Both the position numbers and the translations under genes were made by a program. A stretch of DNA of 64,000 nt from Codonopsis lanceolata (taxonomy: Eukaryota; Streptophyta; Magnoliopsida; Asterales; Campanulaceae), in the NCBI GenBank assembly GCA_013146195.2, contig CM028378.1, positions 76,103,254 to 76,167,253 of the forward strand. The letters are read 5' to 3'. The notes under the pieces are model-generated. The model worked only from the letters and a program-made list of their open reading frames with translations, did no database searches and was not told where the DNA came from. Positions 1-12,029 of the stretch are shown here, one piece after another. Numbering within the stretch: the stretch's first letter is position 1; each line of letters starts with the position of its first letter.

Positions 1-840
1 AGTGACTTGTATGAGTCTCCTTGAGTTTGTGGGTTTCTAGTGGAGCGCCTAATGGTGCTGATGAAGAAGTGCGTTTTGATGATGCACATTTTTCTTTGAA
101 ATCAAAGTTTTAATAAAATTCTTAAGTACCCCTAAGGTTTCTAGGAAACGAGAAACGTCCTCATTTAGCCATTTTGCCTTAAATTGCTTGAAAGACTCTA
201 ATAGACTTTTGATGGAATGATTCAAAAAATAATCTTGTAGCCTGGAATTGACTCAAATTTGGTGCTAAAAGCCACACATGCTCGTTTATGTTTGGGAAGC
301 CTTTAATAAATCACAAATACACAAGGAGTATTATTTCAAAGGTATTATTTAAAAATGGCACAAAATCAAAGGAAATTCAAATGAAAATTCACGGTAATCT
401 TGAGCTTAACAAGAAGTGATCAACATTAGGTTACCTTTTGGTTGAAATGGAAAATTCTCATGTCTCACTCTTTTATGTGACATGCACTTGGCTTCTCTTA
501 GCATTTTGAGTGGTGAAAAATGTTTTTATTTTATACTCATCTAAATCATGAGCTTTAATTGCTTGCCTCGATAAATAAGTAATACCATATGTAGTTAATT
601 TCGTTTAAGAAAGTTAATGAACTACTTGAAATATCTAATTTGTGAAAAAAAATATTCCCCATTATATAACGCATAAGGGGGATTGAACCAAACGGTAATG
701 TGTAACAAACATAAAGGGCTTAGCCTACTAAACACCTAGCGTACTGGCTTTGAGTTGTACTTATTCAATTCTAGCTAGTACCAATTACCAAACAGGACTA
801 TAGCTCAAAATGTATTTCATATTTGGCCAATACACATGTT

Positions 841-1835
841 ATAAATGATAACTCTGTCTCATCCATTAAAATCCTTAAGTTACTCATTACGCTAGGATAG
901 AAACTTTTAAAAAATATAAATAAGAGCTTAGGGTTAGCAAATTCTTTTGTGATTCTCCGCCTCCTGAAGCTTAGACTTGTGTTTACCTTTTCATCCAAAT
1001 TTTCTTCGTAAATCAATGCCATTGTACATTGATCATCCACTTCGAAACTCTAAGCCATCTAAATCTTTTTCCCCTAATCATAAGAACTATGATTAAATGA
1101 ATCTTTTTAATTGAATTAGATCGATAATCCACCAAAATACTTAAAATGACATAATAATAAATTCTTTTCAATCATTTATAAAGAGTAAATCTTGGAGTAA
1201 TTAAAGTGTACCTCTAAATTCATGTGAACTCATTTGCGACACGATCTTGTAGAATTGAGATCCAATCGTATCAACAAATCATCGAAAAGCTAATTGAGAA
1301 TGAAGACATCTCTTTTAATTTTTCGATAAGTTGTTGAACGATTGGAGCTCACCTGCAATATTCTCTACTAATTCCACCTTCCATGAAGAAATAAGCAAAC
1401 CAATGCCCTTCTTAGATCTAATTAAGTAAAATGATAGAAAATTTAACCAATTACAAAGATTGGATCAACATGTGTTCGCGGTAGATGTCATAATCATATC
1501 CCTTTATAAGACCTTCATCGTGTAGACTTGAGATCCAATCGTATCAACAAATCATCGAAAAGCTAACTGAGAATGAGCACATCTCTTATAATTTTTCGAT
1601 AAATTGTTGAACGATTGGAGCTCACCTCTAATATTCTCTACTAATGAGATATGACATTGCTTAATGAAGAGAATTTGGAGGAAAAAGCAAAGACAAGTCT
1701 ACGCTTCAGGAGGCGGAGAATCACAATAGAATTCGCTAACCCTAAGCTCTTATTTATATTGTTCAAGAGTTGCCATCCTAGGGTAGGGAGTAACTTATGA
1801 AATTTAACGATTGAGATAGAGTTCTCTTTTAAAAC
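841..1835. repeat. Imperfect inverted repeat of a promoter-like segment
   Basis: The left arm (about 841-1040) and the inverted right arm (about 1640-1835) share a segment with TATAAATAAGAGCTTAGGGT, then the GTGATTCTCCGCCTCCTGAAG block. A third, shorter inverted copy lies at about 1853-1900. The TATA-like boxes therefore point both ways (plus at 915-922; minus at 1751-1758 and 1878-1885). The same arrangement is present in copy 2 at about 21197-22260. I read it as an internal rearrangement of an LTR promoter region. Confidence 0.6.
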
Positions 1836-2612
1836 GTGTGTATTGAGTGACAATAGAATTTTCTAACCCTAAACTCTTATTTATATGGTTCAAGTGTTGC
1901 AATCCTAATGGCTTAATTATACCCATCTAAAACCATTTAGAACTAAGTAAACATGTTAGGGTAGGATTAGTGATGATTAGGGAGGTTTAGGACGTGTTTA
2001 GTAAGGGTCTTATTAAGGGTAGGTTCAACATTGTAGATAAGAGTTCGAAACAAACAAATTGCCTCGAAGGACAAGGCCGCCTAGCCCAAACCTTAAGCGA
2101 CCGCTTGGTCCTTTTCCAACCAAGGTGTTGTATGCATTTTAAGCGATGTCCTAGAATCGAATCCACTAGGCATTGCGACCTTGCTTCCGGACCCAAAAAT
2201 CTTGAAAACTCACCCCAAATGAGTCCTAACTCAACCCCAAACAACCATGGTTGCTTCCACACTCAAAATGAGTTTGAAACTCACTCGATCAACTCTCGGA
2301 AAGTCACAAACGAAGCACGATAACATAAAGTATCAAAGTAACGATTGACACAATGATCAAACAAGTAAACATGCATGATTATAAACATGTTAAAGGTCTT
2401 ATGAATAGTCTAGAATACATGTACATGTTATACAAAGACTTTAACGAAATCAAAACGTTAAAAGATGTAACTTAACCAAAGAATGATTACATGTAACTCA
2501 AAGACGTCGAATGATCTATAAATGATTCCAATCACACACATGGACTATGAAAACATAATTATGATGAATATGAAAGTACATAGACAAGTAATCTAGAATC
2601 TGGGGCATTACA
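948..2612 (-). mobile_element. Solo-LTR-like block, minus orientation (unit copy 1)
   Basis: On the minus strand the block starts TGTAATGCCCCAGATTCT (copy 2: TGTAACGCCCCAGATTCT), a typical chromovirus LTR start. It is followed on the plus strand by TCTTT, and a possible left end at 948 is also preceded by TCTTT. The Athila ORF remnant resumes just right of the block at 2613, which supports an insertion there. Minus-strand TATAAATA boxes lie at 1751-1758 and 1878-1885. The left boundary is uncertain because an inverted repeat (about 841-1040 against 1640-1835) crosses 948. No PBS or internal coding region was seen. Confidence 0.5.
1257..1623. repeat. Two 94-bp hairpin-forming direct repeats
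   Basis: The copies are at 1257-1350 and 1530-1623. Each begins GAGATCCAATCGTATCAACA and ends with the near reverse complement (TTGTTGAACGATTGGAGCTC), giving imperfect arms of about 34 bp around a loop of about 25 bp. Homologous copies lie in the second unit at about 21613-21706 and 21886-21979. They could be a MITE-like hairpin or an LTR-internal duplication. No TSD was established. Confidence 0.6.
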
Positions 2613-4160
2613 TCTTTCCCAGTCTGATCACATGTGTGTGCGCTAGGGTAGGAGTCTCCTGATCTAGGGAGAGTTAGGCATAGGCCTAATACTGACTATA
2701 AGGCCATGACCAATTAATCATGGCCACCCTATGCCCGTCGCCCTCGTGATGTCAACAAGGAAGCTGATGATGAATCTGATGTGGATCCGCTTGAGGATTT
2801 CTCCTGTGGTGACCCCGGCCCCGAACCCGGGATGGGAATGCGGATCGGAGTGCCCAAAACAAGAGAGACAAGAAAAGACGAACATGCAAGAACTCAAAAT
2901 ATTTTAAATCGACGCGTGGACGCAACATTTGCCGCATGTAATCCTCGACACTAAAGGTCGGTATTTGAAAATAATTTCACCTCGATAAAATGCTTAAGCA
3001 ATTAATCGAAGTCTTCGGCGACACTACAGCCGGAACCCAAGCTAAGCAGTGAATAAAACAAGGAAATAATACGAGCTAATGGGATGCTTAGCGGAAGTCT
3101 ATATGTAGCGAGCAATAACAAGATATACAAGGCACAACGAATACAATTGCCGGCATCAAAGGAGTATAAGTACTACAAGAGTTAATACTACAAGTAGCGA
3201 ACATGAGAACACGAGTACAAGATCTATACAATCCCAAGCATAGTCTAGATGACTAGCTTAAACCCATCGTCCTTGCAAAATACAAAAGAATAGGAGAGGA
3301 CTTCTAAAAACCACCTCTTCAATCGCAAAAGCCTGATCAAAAGAGAACTAAGGTGTACTAGCACCACGAGCCTCAACGAGAAGGTCCTGTCCTGTTAGGA
3401 TCTAAAAAAAAGTACAGGGGAACGGGTAAGTCATAAAGACTCATAAGCTATCAATCATGCATGACATGGCAATATGCAACACGATAGGCAAGAAAATATT
3501 ACAAGCATGTAGATAAAGTATTTAAGATGCACATTATTGCACATAGTTCACATAATGTGAGGATATGAGCCGGGCAGCGTGAACGCATGCAAAACGCATA
3601 CACCTTCATGACGCATGCGATTATTGATGGGTGTGATAATACATCGATCTTCCGAGGATATGCTCTGATAAACAATAGTCAATCTCAATGGCGCAGATTG
3701 GCCGCCGAGACCTCTTCCTATACCGTGGGCCAACAGTGAGGGTGTGTGACAGATCAAGTATGCCACCGACTCATGCAATGCCAAGTAGTATTTACTCAAC
3801 AATGAAGTTAGTATGGAACGAGTTCGACAAGAGCGCCCCTCGCTCAAGACAAGTATATAATCTCATCAATAAACAAGCAAGATTGAGCTCGACAAGAGCG
3901 AACTCAATATATCAAGTATGCATTTATTATGTCATAAAGATACAAGCATCATAGTCAATCCATTTCAATAGTCTAGAATTAGTTTTCTAGTGGAACGCAT
4001 GTAATAACGTCAGTAGGATTGATCATTGAGCCGGTATTGTTCAATAGCTCACTAATGTCGACTGCTGAGTCATTTCAGAATTCAACCAAGTAGAGTTCAA
4101 ACACTATTTGCATTTCAAACTCTTTCTATGTTATCGCATCGATTAATCTAGGTCATTAAT

Positions 4161-7100
4161 TGTGACACCCGCTCCTTCGTTATCTCGGTTTGCCGTGCTA
4201 TACTTGCACTTCTTCCCTTGTCGACGGTATGTTGGTTTTCAGAGGGTCTAGATATGTTTGAGAGACCATATTAAGACCGAAACATTATTAAGAGACTCCA
4301 TATAGTTGTTGACTTGCTAAAGTCACAAGTCGTGACTCGACGATAGCCTGAATACGACGCGATTGAGGGTTTGCTTATGCTTTTGTGTTCGTGACCTGCG
4401 GTTTGGGTCCTAGACCTCTTTTAAGATGATTTATTAACATGTTTAGATGCATTAGACTTCAAGTTAGAGGTGTTCCTTAAGTCTATCGATGATTTGGAAG
4501 TTTTGGAGATAGCGCTCGCCTCTATCGTAGTTCGAATCGAGTCGCTGTAATCGCTCTCCTTTGGGATTCTTATTCCCCTAGTTGTTATTCAACTTTCTAG
4601 AAGTATTTAAGCTTCTCCATTAGCCCTTAGACTTGCCTTAAAAGTCTCCTTTCGTTGCTCGCTCGATTGCGAAGTTCATTCGCTCCGGTTGCACGTTGTC
4701 GCACCCCTTCCCGTTTCGCCCGAGTTGTTTCTGGAGTTGTTCGGGTGTGTTTTAGACTTGTTTTGAGTTGGGTTAGACCTTAGAATGGTTGCCCATAAGT
4801 TTGGGATCATTTAGAACAAGTTTAGACCTAATTTTGGAGGTTCATGAGCCGAGGCGCCCGCTCGGCACATACAGGCGCCCGCCTCAAGTACCGAGAGCAT
4901 CTTTGTGTGGCGAGCCCAAAGCGGCCGCATGGGAGGGTGAGGCGCCCGCCTCAACCTGCAGTGCCGCGTTACGGGATTTTGCCCTGCTTTTGTGTTTGGA
5001 GGAATTATACCTATTCTACCCTCATTAAACCCCTCTAAACCCTTCCTAACCTCTCATACTTAACCCTAAACATGTACTAACAATTAGTTGGGAGTTAATT
5101 AAGGTTAGATTAGTGATTGATTAGTCCTAATCTCTACTAATTGTGCAAGGAAAAGTCTATTGTGCCCTTATTGTCATGAAGTATAAATAGCCTAACCTCT
5201 TCCCAATTCAACAAATCCTCTTCATTTCTCTTCCACAAACCGTGAGTTAGAGAGAGAGACTCCATGGGAGACTCTGAGCCCTAGCTTCTTCTCTCTTCGA
5301 TCCTTGATGATCCAACCACCCGATTTCCTTCAAACTTGAATCTTGAAGCTCCCTCGAGTAGTAACAACTTCACCGATCGGATTTGTGTTCTCTTGAGTTT
5401 TCACTCAAGCTAGGTAAGTTACTTCCTTTTGATTTTGGTTCATTGGCCCTAAGGAAAACAATCTATATGCTATTTGTGGGCAATGAACACTTGTATGCTA
5501 TGTTTGCCCAATTTTGGGGATTTTGGAAGTATGAACTTGTTAGAGTATTTGTAGATGACTTCTATGATTGTTGATGTATATGTTTATCCTTCATCTTGTG
5601 ATTCTAGGGTTGTGAGCATGCTAGAAATCATGTTTACATTTTATTTGGGTTTATTATGAAAGTATGCCTATGGTTGGGGCTTTGGATATGTGAACTCTCT
5701 ATATACTATGGTTATGATCACTTAAATGAAATTATATGATTTATGAAATGGGTTTTGATATATGTTGAGATTGATGAAGGGTGTAAATGATGAAACTTGG
5801 TGTTTAGACTCAACGGAGTCGAAATATGTTCAATAATGTGATAATGAACTCGGTTGGAATCCTACGACAATTGATTTCGCTTGACTATGATTATGATGCA
5901 TTCTTGGGTTTTGGCTTGGGAATCAAACCGGATGATTTTGGGAAATTTGATATAACTCGAATGATGTACTAATTTTGGGGTTGTATGAAATGTGTATTTA
6001 ATGAAGTGCGATATTAAGACTCAATGGAGTCATTTTAGGTTCAATAAGATGTTAGTGAGCCTTATGTTGAAATCCTACGATGTTCAGGTTTGGTTGGTTT
6101 TGATTGTGAGTACCCGAGCATCTCGAATTGTGTCCCATTTATGACACCCATGACATAGAAGCTTATTGGGGATTTAATTAGAGCGTGCTCAGAGAGCACG
6201 GAGCATTAGAGATCAACTTATGATCTCAGATATTTTAAGGAATGATTATTTGAATGAGTTCTCTTTAGGAATTGGGTCGCGTGCACATGAAAGCACTTGC
6301 GAGGTTATGACTACGCTTAGTTTTGATATTCCGTGAGATTGACTTTGAAGAAGTCGAACATATATGACCGCTGGGACTTTGGTTGAAGTCCGTGTACCTT
6401 TAAGTGAGGATAAATGCTAAGTATGGATTTATGATTGTTTTTAGACTAAATAATGGTCTTTGGTTTAATCCCGAGTGAGGGCTATAGTAGACCTCATATT
6501 GTGATTTCTTGAGCTTATATGCTACCTTCGATTTGTTGATGACTTGAGGATTATGAGTACCTCATTATGTGGTTCCATGACTAAACTTATAAGTTGGTTG
6601 AATTTGTTAAGTATGTGCAAATATGTGCATTGTTAATTTGGTGTGTAGAACTTTATGTCCTACATGATTTGATATGTCCGCTATGATTGGTCTTAGTTCT
6701 TGTTGAGCATAAGAGTAAATATCTACTTGTGCATTGCATTGAGTCCACCGCATTAATTGGTTTGTTTATCAAGTCGTGGTGGGACGATGCACGCCTTCAC
6801 GAATTATGGGATTCGTGCCGCTATGGATCGCCGCACCCTGACTCCACACACCCTCCATTGTCAGGTCGCAATGGGGAAGTAGCCCCTTTGCAGACGCGCT
6901 AAGTGCCGCATTGGCTTGTTAATGATATCGAGTAAAACTCGATGAAAGTCGATGAATTCACAAAACATCGATGGCACGAACAAGAACATTGTGTATTGCA
7001 GAGCAACACAACGAGCTATTTGGGTATCTTTCTATCCCTTATGTGGCTTACTATGAGCACTTATATGAAAGACAATGTGCTATATGTTTTATGAAGTTTA

Positions 7101-8001
7101 TGTTACTCGATGACTTAATACAGGTTTATTGTTGGTGTACGATTTAGATGCCGTGAGTTTATATATGCTTGTGCATTATACCATGCCACGCCATGCTATG
7201 CCATACATTGCATTTAGTAACTTACTGGGTCATTATGACTCATTTCGTGTGTTTGTTTTCCTTAGTTTTCAAAGAAGCTCGATAGTACTGCGTTGAAGCT
7301 TCGCTGATCGATAATGTGTGGTCTTCCGGCGATAGCTTGGGTTTATTAGTATTATTGTATTTATTATCTTGTGAGGCACGGATGTGAAGTTATGTAAACT
7401 TTACTTGGGTAGTTATGTTAGTATTTTGTTATTGTATTATTTTGGTAGCCGACTCGTTTGGTCGAGCTGTTGTATCTTTTAGATGTTATTCCCTTGTTAT
7501 TTCGAGCATGCTTTAGCTCACTCTTTCTAGTATTGTTGGTATTGTCATCTCCGACGACATTAGTCGTGAGACTTGGGTTTAGTTGTTAGGATTTGAATAT
7601 CTTGTTCTTTTAGTTGATTTGTTCCTCCGGCATGTTATAGCCGTTGAGTTGTTGTTTATCAGGTTGGGTTCTTGTTGCTTCGCCGGCCTTAGGTTGCCGA
7701 TGGTTTGTTGTCCGTGCAAGCAATGTTGCCACGCGAGTCGTAGATTTGTCGAGAGATAGTCGTCTCTCACCTTGTATTCCTTAGTTTATAATTATAGGCT
7801 TTGGTCCCACTTAGGATTTGCTTCCGCAGATTTTAGTTTTTGGATATTCGGTTTTGCCGTTATGGCTTTTCATTCCTGCTCAGTGTTTGTTGAGTTCGAC
7901 TGACTCGCACTACTACGCTTAGCTGGTGCTTGTCCGTTTTTAGCTTGTCTTGACGGCACGACCTTGGGATTCCGCATTGGAGTCCGGGTCGGGTCGTCAC
8001 A
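4161..8001 (+). mobile_element. S: 3.84-kb solo LTR of a second chromovirus family
   Basis: It starts TGTGACACCC and ends GGGTCGTCACA, with TTAAT on both sides (4156-4160 and 8002-8006). The paired E1 5' LTR shows the uninterrupted target near 16055-16070. No PBS, gag or pol is present inside, and no second LTR, so it is a solo LTR left by LTR-LTR recombination. The terminal CCGGGTCGGGTCGTCACA resembles the E1 and E2 LTR 3' ends, so the family is related to them. A TATAAATA box sits at 5182-5189, with GC-rich palindromes upstream at 4852-4951. Confidence 0.85.
5182..5189 (+). promoter_or_regulatory. TATA box of solo LTR S
   Basis: TATAAATA followed by GCCTAACC and a pyrimidine-rich leader, about 1 kb into the LTR. 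This is a consistent position for the U3/R boundary of a long chromovirus LTR. The palindromic 12-mers at 4852-4863, 4873-4884 and 4940-4951 lie 230-330 bp upstream. Confidence 0.6.
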
Positions 8002-9191
8002 TTAATCTAATAACAACCATAGCCAAGAATAATCTCAAGTTCCCAAATCATGGAACCCTAGAATCACGTTTTCCCAAATAATGGTTGAAAGTCTATGACC
8101 CAAGAACAATAATTATTTCTAACGTAGCATATAACACTTTTACTTCTAGGCTTAGTGTCCAATCCAAAACATTTACATTCATGGTCTATAATTTCCAGAT
8201 TTTCATACTCTCTAAACACACCAATATCATGGTAGAAAAAAAGGAGAGCATGATTTAGACATGAGAGAAGGGAAGCAAGAGGGGGTAGCATGTTATCTCT
8301 AACATGGACCTAAGGGAAATCGATAGCTTACCTCAAGCCAAGCAAAGACGAAGCAAGAAAAACTATTCTATGACAATCGCTCTTTTCTCGACGGCCTTCA
8401 ACGGGCGGTCTGGATCGCAAAGCGGTCTTGAGATCACTGAGTCAAACCCTCATGCACTAATCTCACCGAGACTCTCACGCACAAACTCTCTCTAGACTAG
8501 AGAAGAAGAAAAGAAGAAAAATGGATCGTAAAATGAAGTCTAAGGCTGAAGTAGAAGTGATCAGCTCAATTAATCATGAGTGGAGAACACATGTCACATG
8601 ATGAATGATGGAAATAGGTTTAGCAATCTTAATTAGGATTAGATTAGGCTAATAAGACTCTAATACAAGTGGTTAAAGTCACTAATGATAGAGGTTTAGT
8701 AAGGGTACAATCGTAATCAACCAAATGTTGCAGAAAATCTCGTTTTGCTGGAAATCTTCTCTGCTCGGTTGTGAGGCCGAACCTCCTTCAATGTTCGGCC
8801 CTTCGGGCTGAACATTGTCCAAGATGTTTGGTTGGCATGGCGGAACAATTCTCGTGCCATACGTTAGGTCAAACAGGTCCAGATTTGCACGTATAACGCA
8901 TACAAGGCATATACAACTCTAAGAAGCATTAGAATGAGTATCAAGGGTCTTAAAACAATGATAAAAGTCTCTCAAGGTCTTGGCTAAGTCCAAAAGATCA
9001 AAGCCCGTGCAAGAACAAGCCAATCTAGAGCATTCAAGGCAATAGGCGTTCGATACGACAATTACGGTTCGATCAAGGATTGCAATCAAGGCAAACATGT
9101 TAGGGATACTACTAGCATGTTAAATACATGTTCTAATCATGATAAACAAGTATGGAAGACAATTTATACAAGTAGGCTTCGGGTTCTCACA

Positions 9192-9205
9192 TCCTCCCCC
9201 ACTTA
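9192..9205 (-). other. E1 polypurine tract
   Basis: On the minus strand AAGTGGGGGAGGA directly abuts the start of the 3' LTR at 9191. This is the expected primer site for plus-strand DNA synthesis and fixes the element's orientation. Confidence 0.8.
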
Positions 9206-9519
9206 AAGGAATTTAGTCCCTAAATTCATACTAGAATCATCAAATATGAAAGAATATCTTTCTTTCATATCGAGCTCGATTTCCCAAGTAGCTTCCTCAA
9301 TATCTTGGTTCTTCCATAAGACTTTGACTAACGGAATCCGTTTCGTTCTCAAGATTTGTTCCTTAGTATCAAGAATCCTCACCGATTTCTCATCATAAGA
9401 AAGATCAGGTTCGAATGTAATCTCATCGTAAACAAGGACATGCAATTCATCTTTCAAGTATTTGCGTAGCATCGAGACATGGAATACATCATGAGCATCA
9501 GATAACGAAGGTGGCAATG
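9203..9519 (-). pseudogene. E1 integrase C-terminus and chromodomain
   Basis: The translation has the conserved VFHVSMLRKY motif of the chromoviral integrase C-terminus. It is followed by the chromodomain-like RIPLVKVLWKNQ and EEATWE segments that end the Tekay/Del polyprotein. The reading continues upstream (LALPPSLSDAHD) but is cut at 9520 by an Athila-type solo LTR. The chromodomain normally targets insertion to marked chromatin; this copy is severed from its enzyme. Confidence 0.85.
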
Positions 9520-10724
9520 TGATGACTGTATTTTATACGCAGTTATTAGGTATTATTCCGACTTAAATTATGTTATTTCTCGAGGTTTTTGTTGTCTAAT
9601 ATGTGTTTTAGTGTTGTTTTATAGTTTCAGAGACTTTTGGAATAATTGTGCAAAATATAGGCACTTTATGCTGAATTGAAGAACTTCAGGGACCAAACTG
9701 CAAAAACTGAAAACTTGAAGACCAAAAGCTGAAAAATCAGATTTCCAGCACAAAAATTCAGCCGCCCACTTTGTGTTATAATTGCCTTGGGAAACGTGAA
9801 GTCCTAGTTGAATTCCTTTTAGTGTTTTAATTATAATATATCTCCTTTTCCTCCTTGTTGTAGGATTAATTAGGTATAAATAGATCCCTTTGGTTAGGAA
9901 AAAAAGAGAGAAGTTCTGTATTATTTTTCTTTGTCTATGAAGAAAGATTATTCAAGAATGGTTCAAGGTTTTGTATTTTCAATTATGGAGAGCTAACTCG
10001 ATAATCTAGGAATTTGAGGTAACTTGTATCGAATCTATGTTTTATATTAATTCTTATTCATTTAATTCTTGTTGATTGTGGTGATTATCAATCCCTCTAT
10101 TATTTTGCTTTGAACAAATAAATGTAATTACAAATAATAAAGGCCTAGAGGTGCGGATAACTGCATGACCAATGTGCATATGTCGTATAATGGCTCACCA
10201 TCACAATAAATTGGACCTATCGATGCACGAGAGTGATAAGTTATGACCAAGTTCATACATGATCTAGGTGACAGATAGATCATAATCTAGGTGACAACTA
10301 GATTGCATGTTCTTGTGCTTAGGATATAGAATGGATGAATTTTGCGGGGATGGAGGCTGAACCAATTGTTCAACAGACTATATCTATCTTTTGTGAACGA
10401 ACCCAAGAAATTGAATGATAATTATTTTGAATTAAACAATATATTAGATGCAAGTGAATCCTAATTCCTAGTCAATTTACAAATCTTTGATTTATCTCAT
10501 ATTTATCATGCTTTGTTAGTTAGATTATTTTATTGCTTTCTAGTTAATTTAATTTATAAAAACAAAAAAAAACCTCATTAGTTATTAATTGTTTTTTTTA
10601 TTAGATTAGTTAAATTTACTATAATCAAATCCAAATCTCTGTGGTTCGATCCTTGCTTCCCAAAACTATTCTATAATAGTCTTGTCCACTTGCAAGGAAA
10701 AAAGATTAAATAAAACATCGATCA
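9520..10724 (+). mobile_element. Athila-type solo LTR inside E1 integrase
   Basis: It starts TGATGACTGTATTTTATACG and ends AAAACATCGATCA, the same ends (inverted) as the LTRs of element G. CAATG is duplicated (9515-9519 and 10725-10729), and E1 coding sequence is continuous on either side. At 1205 bp it is somewhat shorter than the G LTR (1306 bp). It lacks the ACCTTGCG palindromes of G, so it belongs to a sister subfamily. No internal region is present. Confidence 0.85.
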
Positions 10725-12029
10725 CAATGCTAACCGATACGCTAAGGATCCAATTCTTTCTAAGATCTCAAACGGTCCAATAAATCTAGGTTTAGGTGAA
10801 AGTTTACCCTTCTTCCCAAATCGCTTAGTACCGCGTCAGGGCGATACTTTCAAGAATACATGATCACCAACCTCAAACTCTAAGTCACGCCTCCCGTTGT
10901 TCGCGTAGCTTTTCTGCCTACTCGAGCCGTAAGCGCCTGTCTGTAATCGCTTAACACTCTCACCGACCGTACCATTATCTCGAACATACAATGATGCCGA
11001 CTGACTCAATCTATAAGTCATCGCAATAGGAATAAAATGTGACGATTTAGTCAATCTATCCGCAACAACCCATACTGAATCAAAACCTCGACGAGTACGT
11101 GGCAATCCTGTCACGAAATCCATGGTGATATGCTCCCATTTCCACTCCGGTATCTCAAATGGCTGTAATAAATTGGCAAGTCTCTGGTGTTCAGCTTTCA
11201 CCTGTTGACATGTCAAGCATCTAGATACATACTCCGCGATCTCTCTCTTTATTCCATTCCACCAAAACTGCCTCTTCAAGTCCCTATACATTTTAGTACT
11301 CCCTGGATGTATAGTGTACTTGGCCTTGTGAGCCTCATCAAGAACCATACGCTTAACTCCATCGGTAGTAGGAATGCAAACTCTACCTCGAAAAGTCAAA
11401 ATCCCATTAATGTTCATAGCAAACTCCGGTGTCTTACTATCACCCAAACCATCAATAATCTTCCTCAATTCAGGATCAGAAGCCTGAGCTTCCTTAATCA
11501 ACCCAAACAAAGCAGGCGTAGCACGTACACTAGCAAAGATAACACTACGCTCACTCACAACTAGACTCCATTCGCGAACATCAATGAGCATCTTCCACTC
11601 CCTCATCATCAAGCAAGACATATACACTTTCCTACTCAAAGCATCGGCAACAACGTTAGCCTTCCCCGGATGATACAAGATAGTACAATCGTGATCTTTA
11701 AGCTTCTCCATCCATCGTCTCTGTCGCATGTTCAACTCCTTTTGCGAGAAGAGATACTTCAAACTCTTGTGATCAGTGAATATCTCAAACTTAGCTCCAT
11801 AAAGATAATGCTTCCACTTGTGAAGTGAAAATATGATGGCGGCCAACTCGAGATCATGCGTCGGATAATTCTGCTCATGAGGTGATAACTTCCTCGAAGC
11901 ATAGGCAATGACTCTCCCATTCTGCATAAGTACGCAACCCAAGCCTTCTAATGAAGCGTCGCTATAGATAACAAAGTTCTCCGAACCATTAGCAATGCTA
12001 AGATAGGAGTCGTAGTCAACCTTCTTCAA
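10725..12029 (-). pseudogene. E1 RNase H and integrase (core deleted)
   Basis: Read on the minus strand, RNase H comes first, with YSDASLEGLG, ELAAIIFSLHKW, FTDHKSLKYLF and the VVADALSRK end. Next is the integrase zinc-binding region with HPGSTKMYRDL and CLTCQQVKAEH, then the core start with ITMDFVTGLP. After HFIPIAMTYRLSQSASLYV the sequence jumps to RQKSYA..RRDLEFEVGDHVF. About 150 residues of the core are therefore missing, including the second catalytic Asp and the Glu. The remaining C-terminal sequence runs to 10725 with one stop (a TGA near 10826). Inactive. Confidence 0.85.

Larger units (their letters stand above)
2805..9191 (-). repeat. E1 3' LTR, interrupted by a solo LTR
   Basis: It pairs with the 5' LTR at 14704-17260. 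Without the nested insert (4161-8001 plus one 5-bp duplication) it measures about 2541 bp against 2557 bp. On the minus strand it starts TGTGAGAACCCGAAGCC and ends GGGGTCACCACA. It shares small indels and substitutions against the 5' LTR throughout. Confidence 0.9.

Noticed and set aside
1257..1623. MicroRNA precursor pair
   Set aside because: The arms are imperfect over about 34 bp and lie in an LTR-like block. Without small-RNA data a repeat hairpin is the simpler reading.
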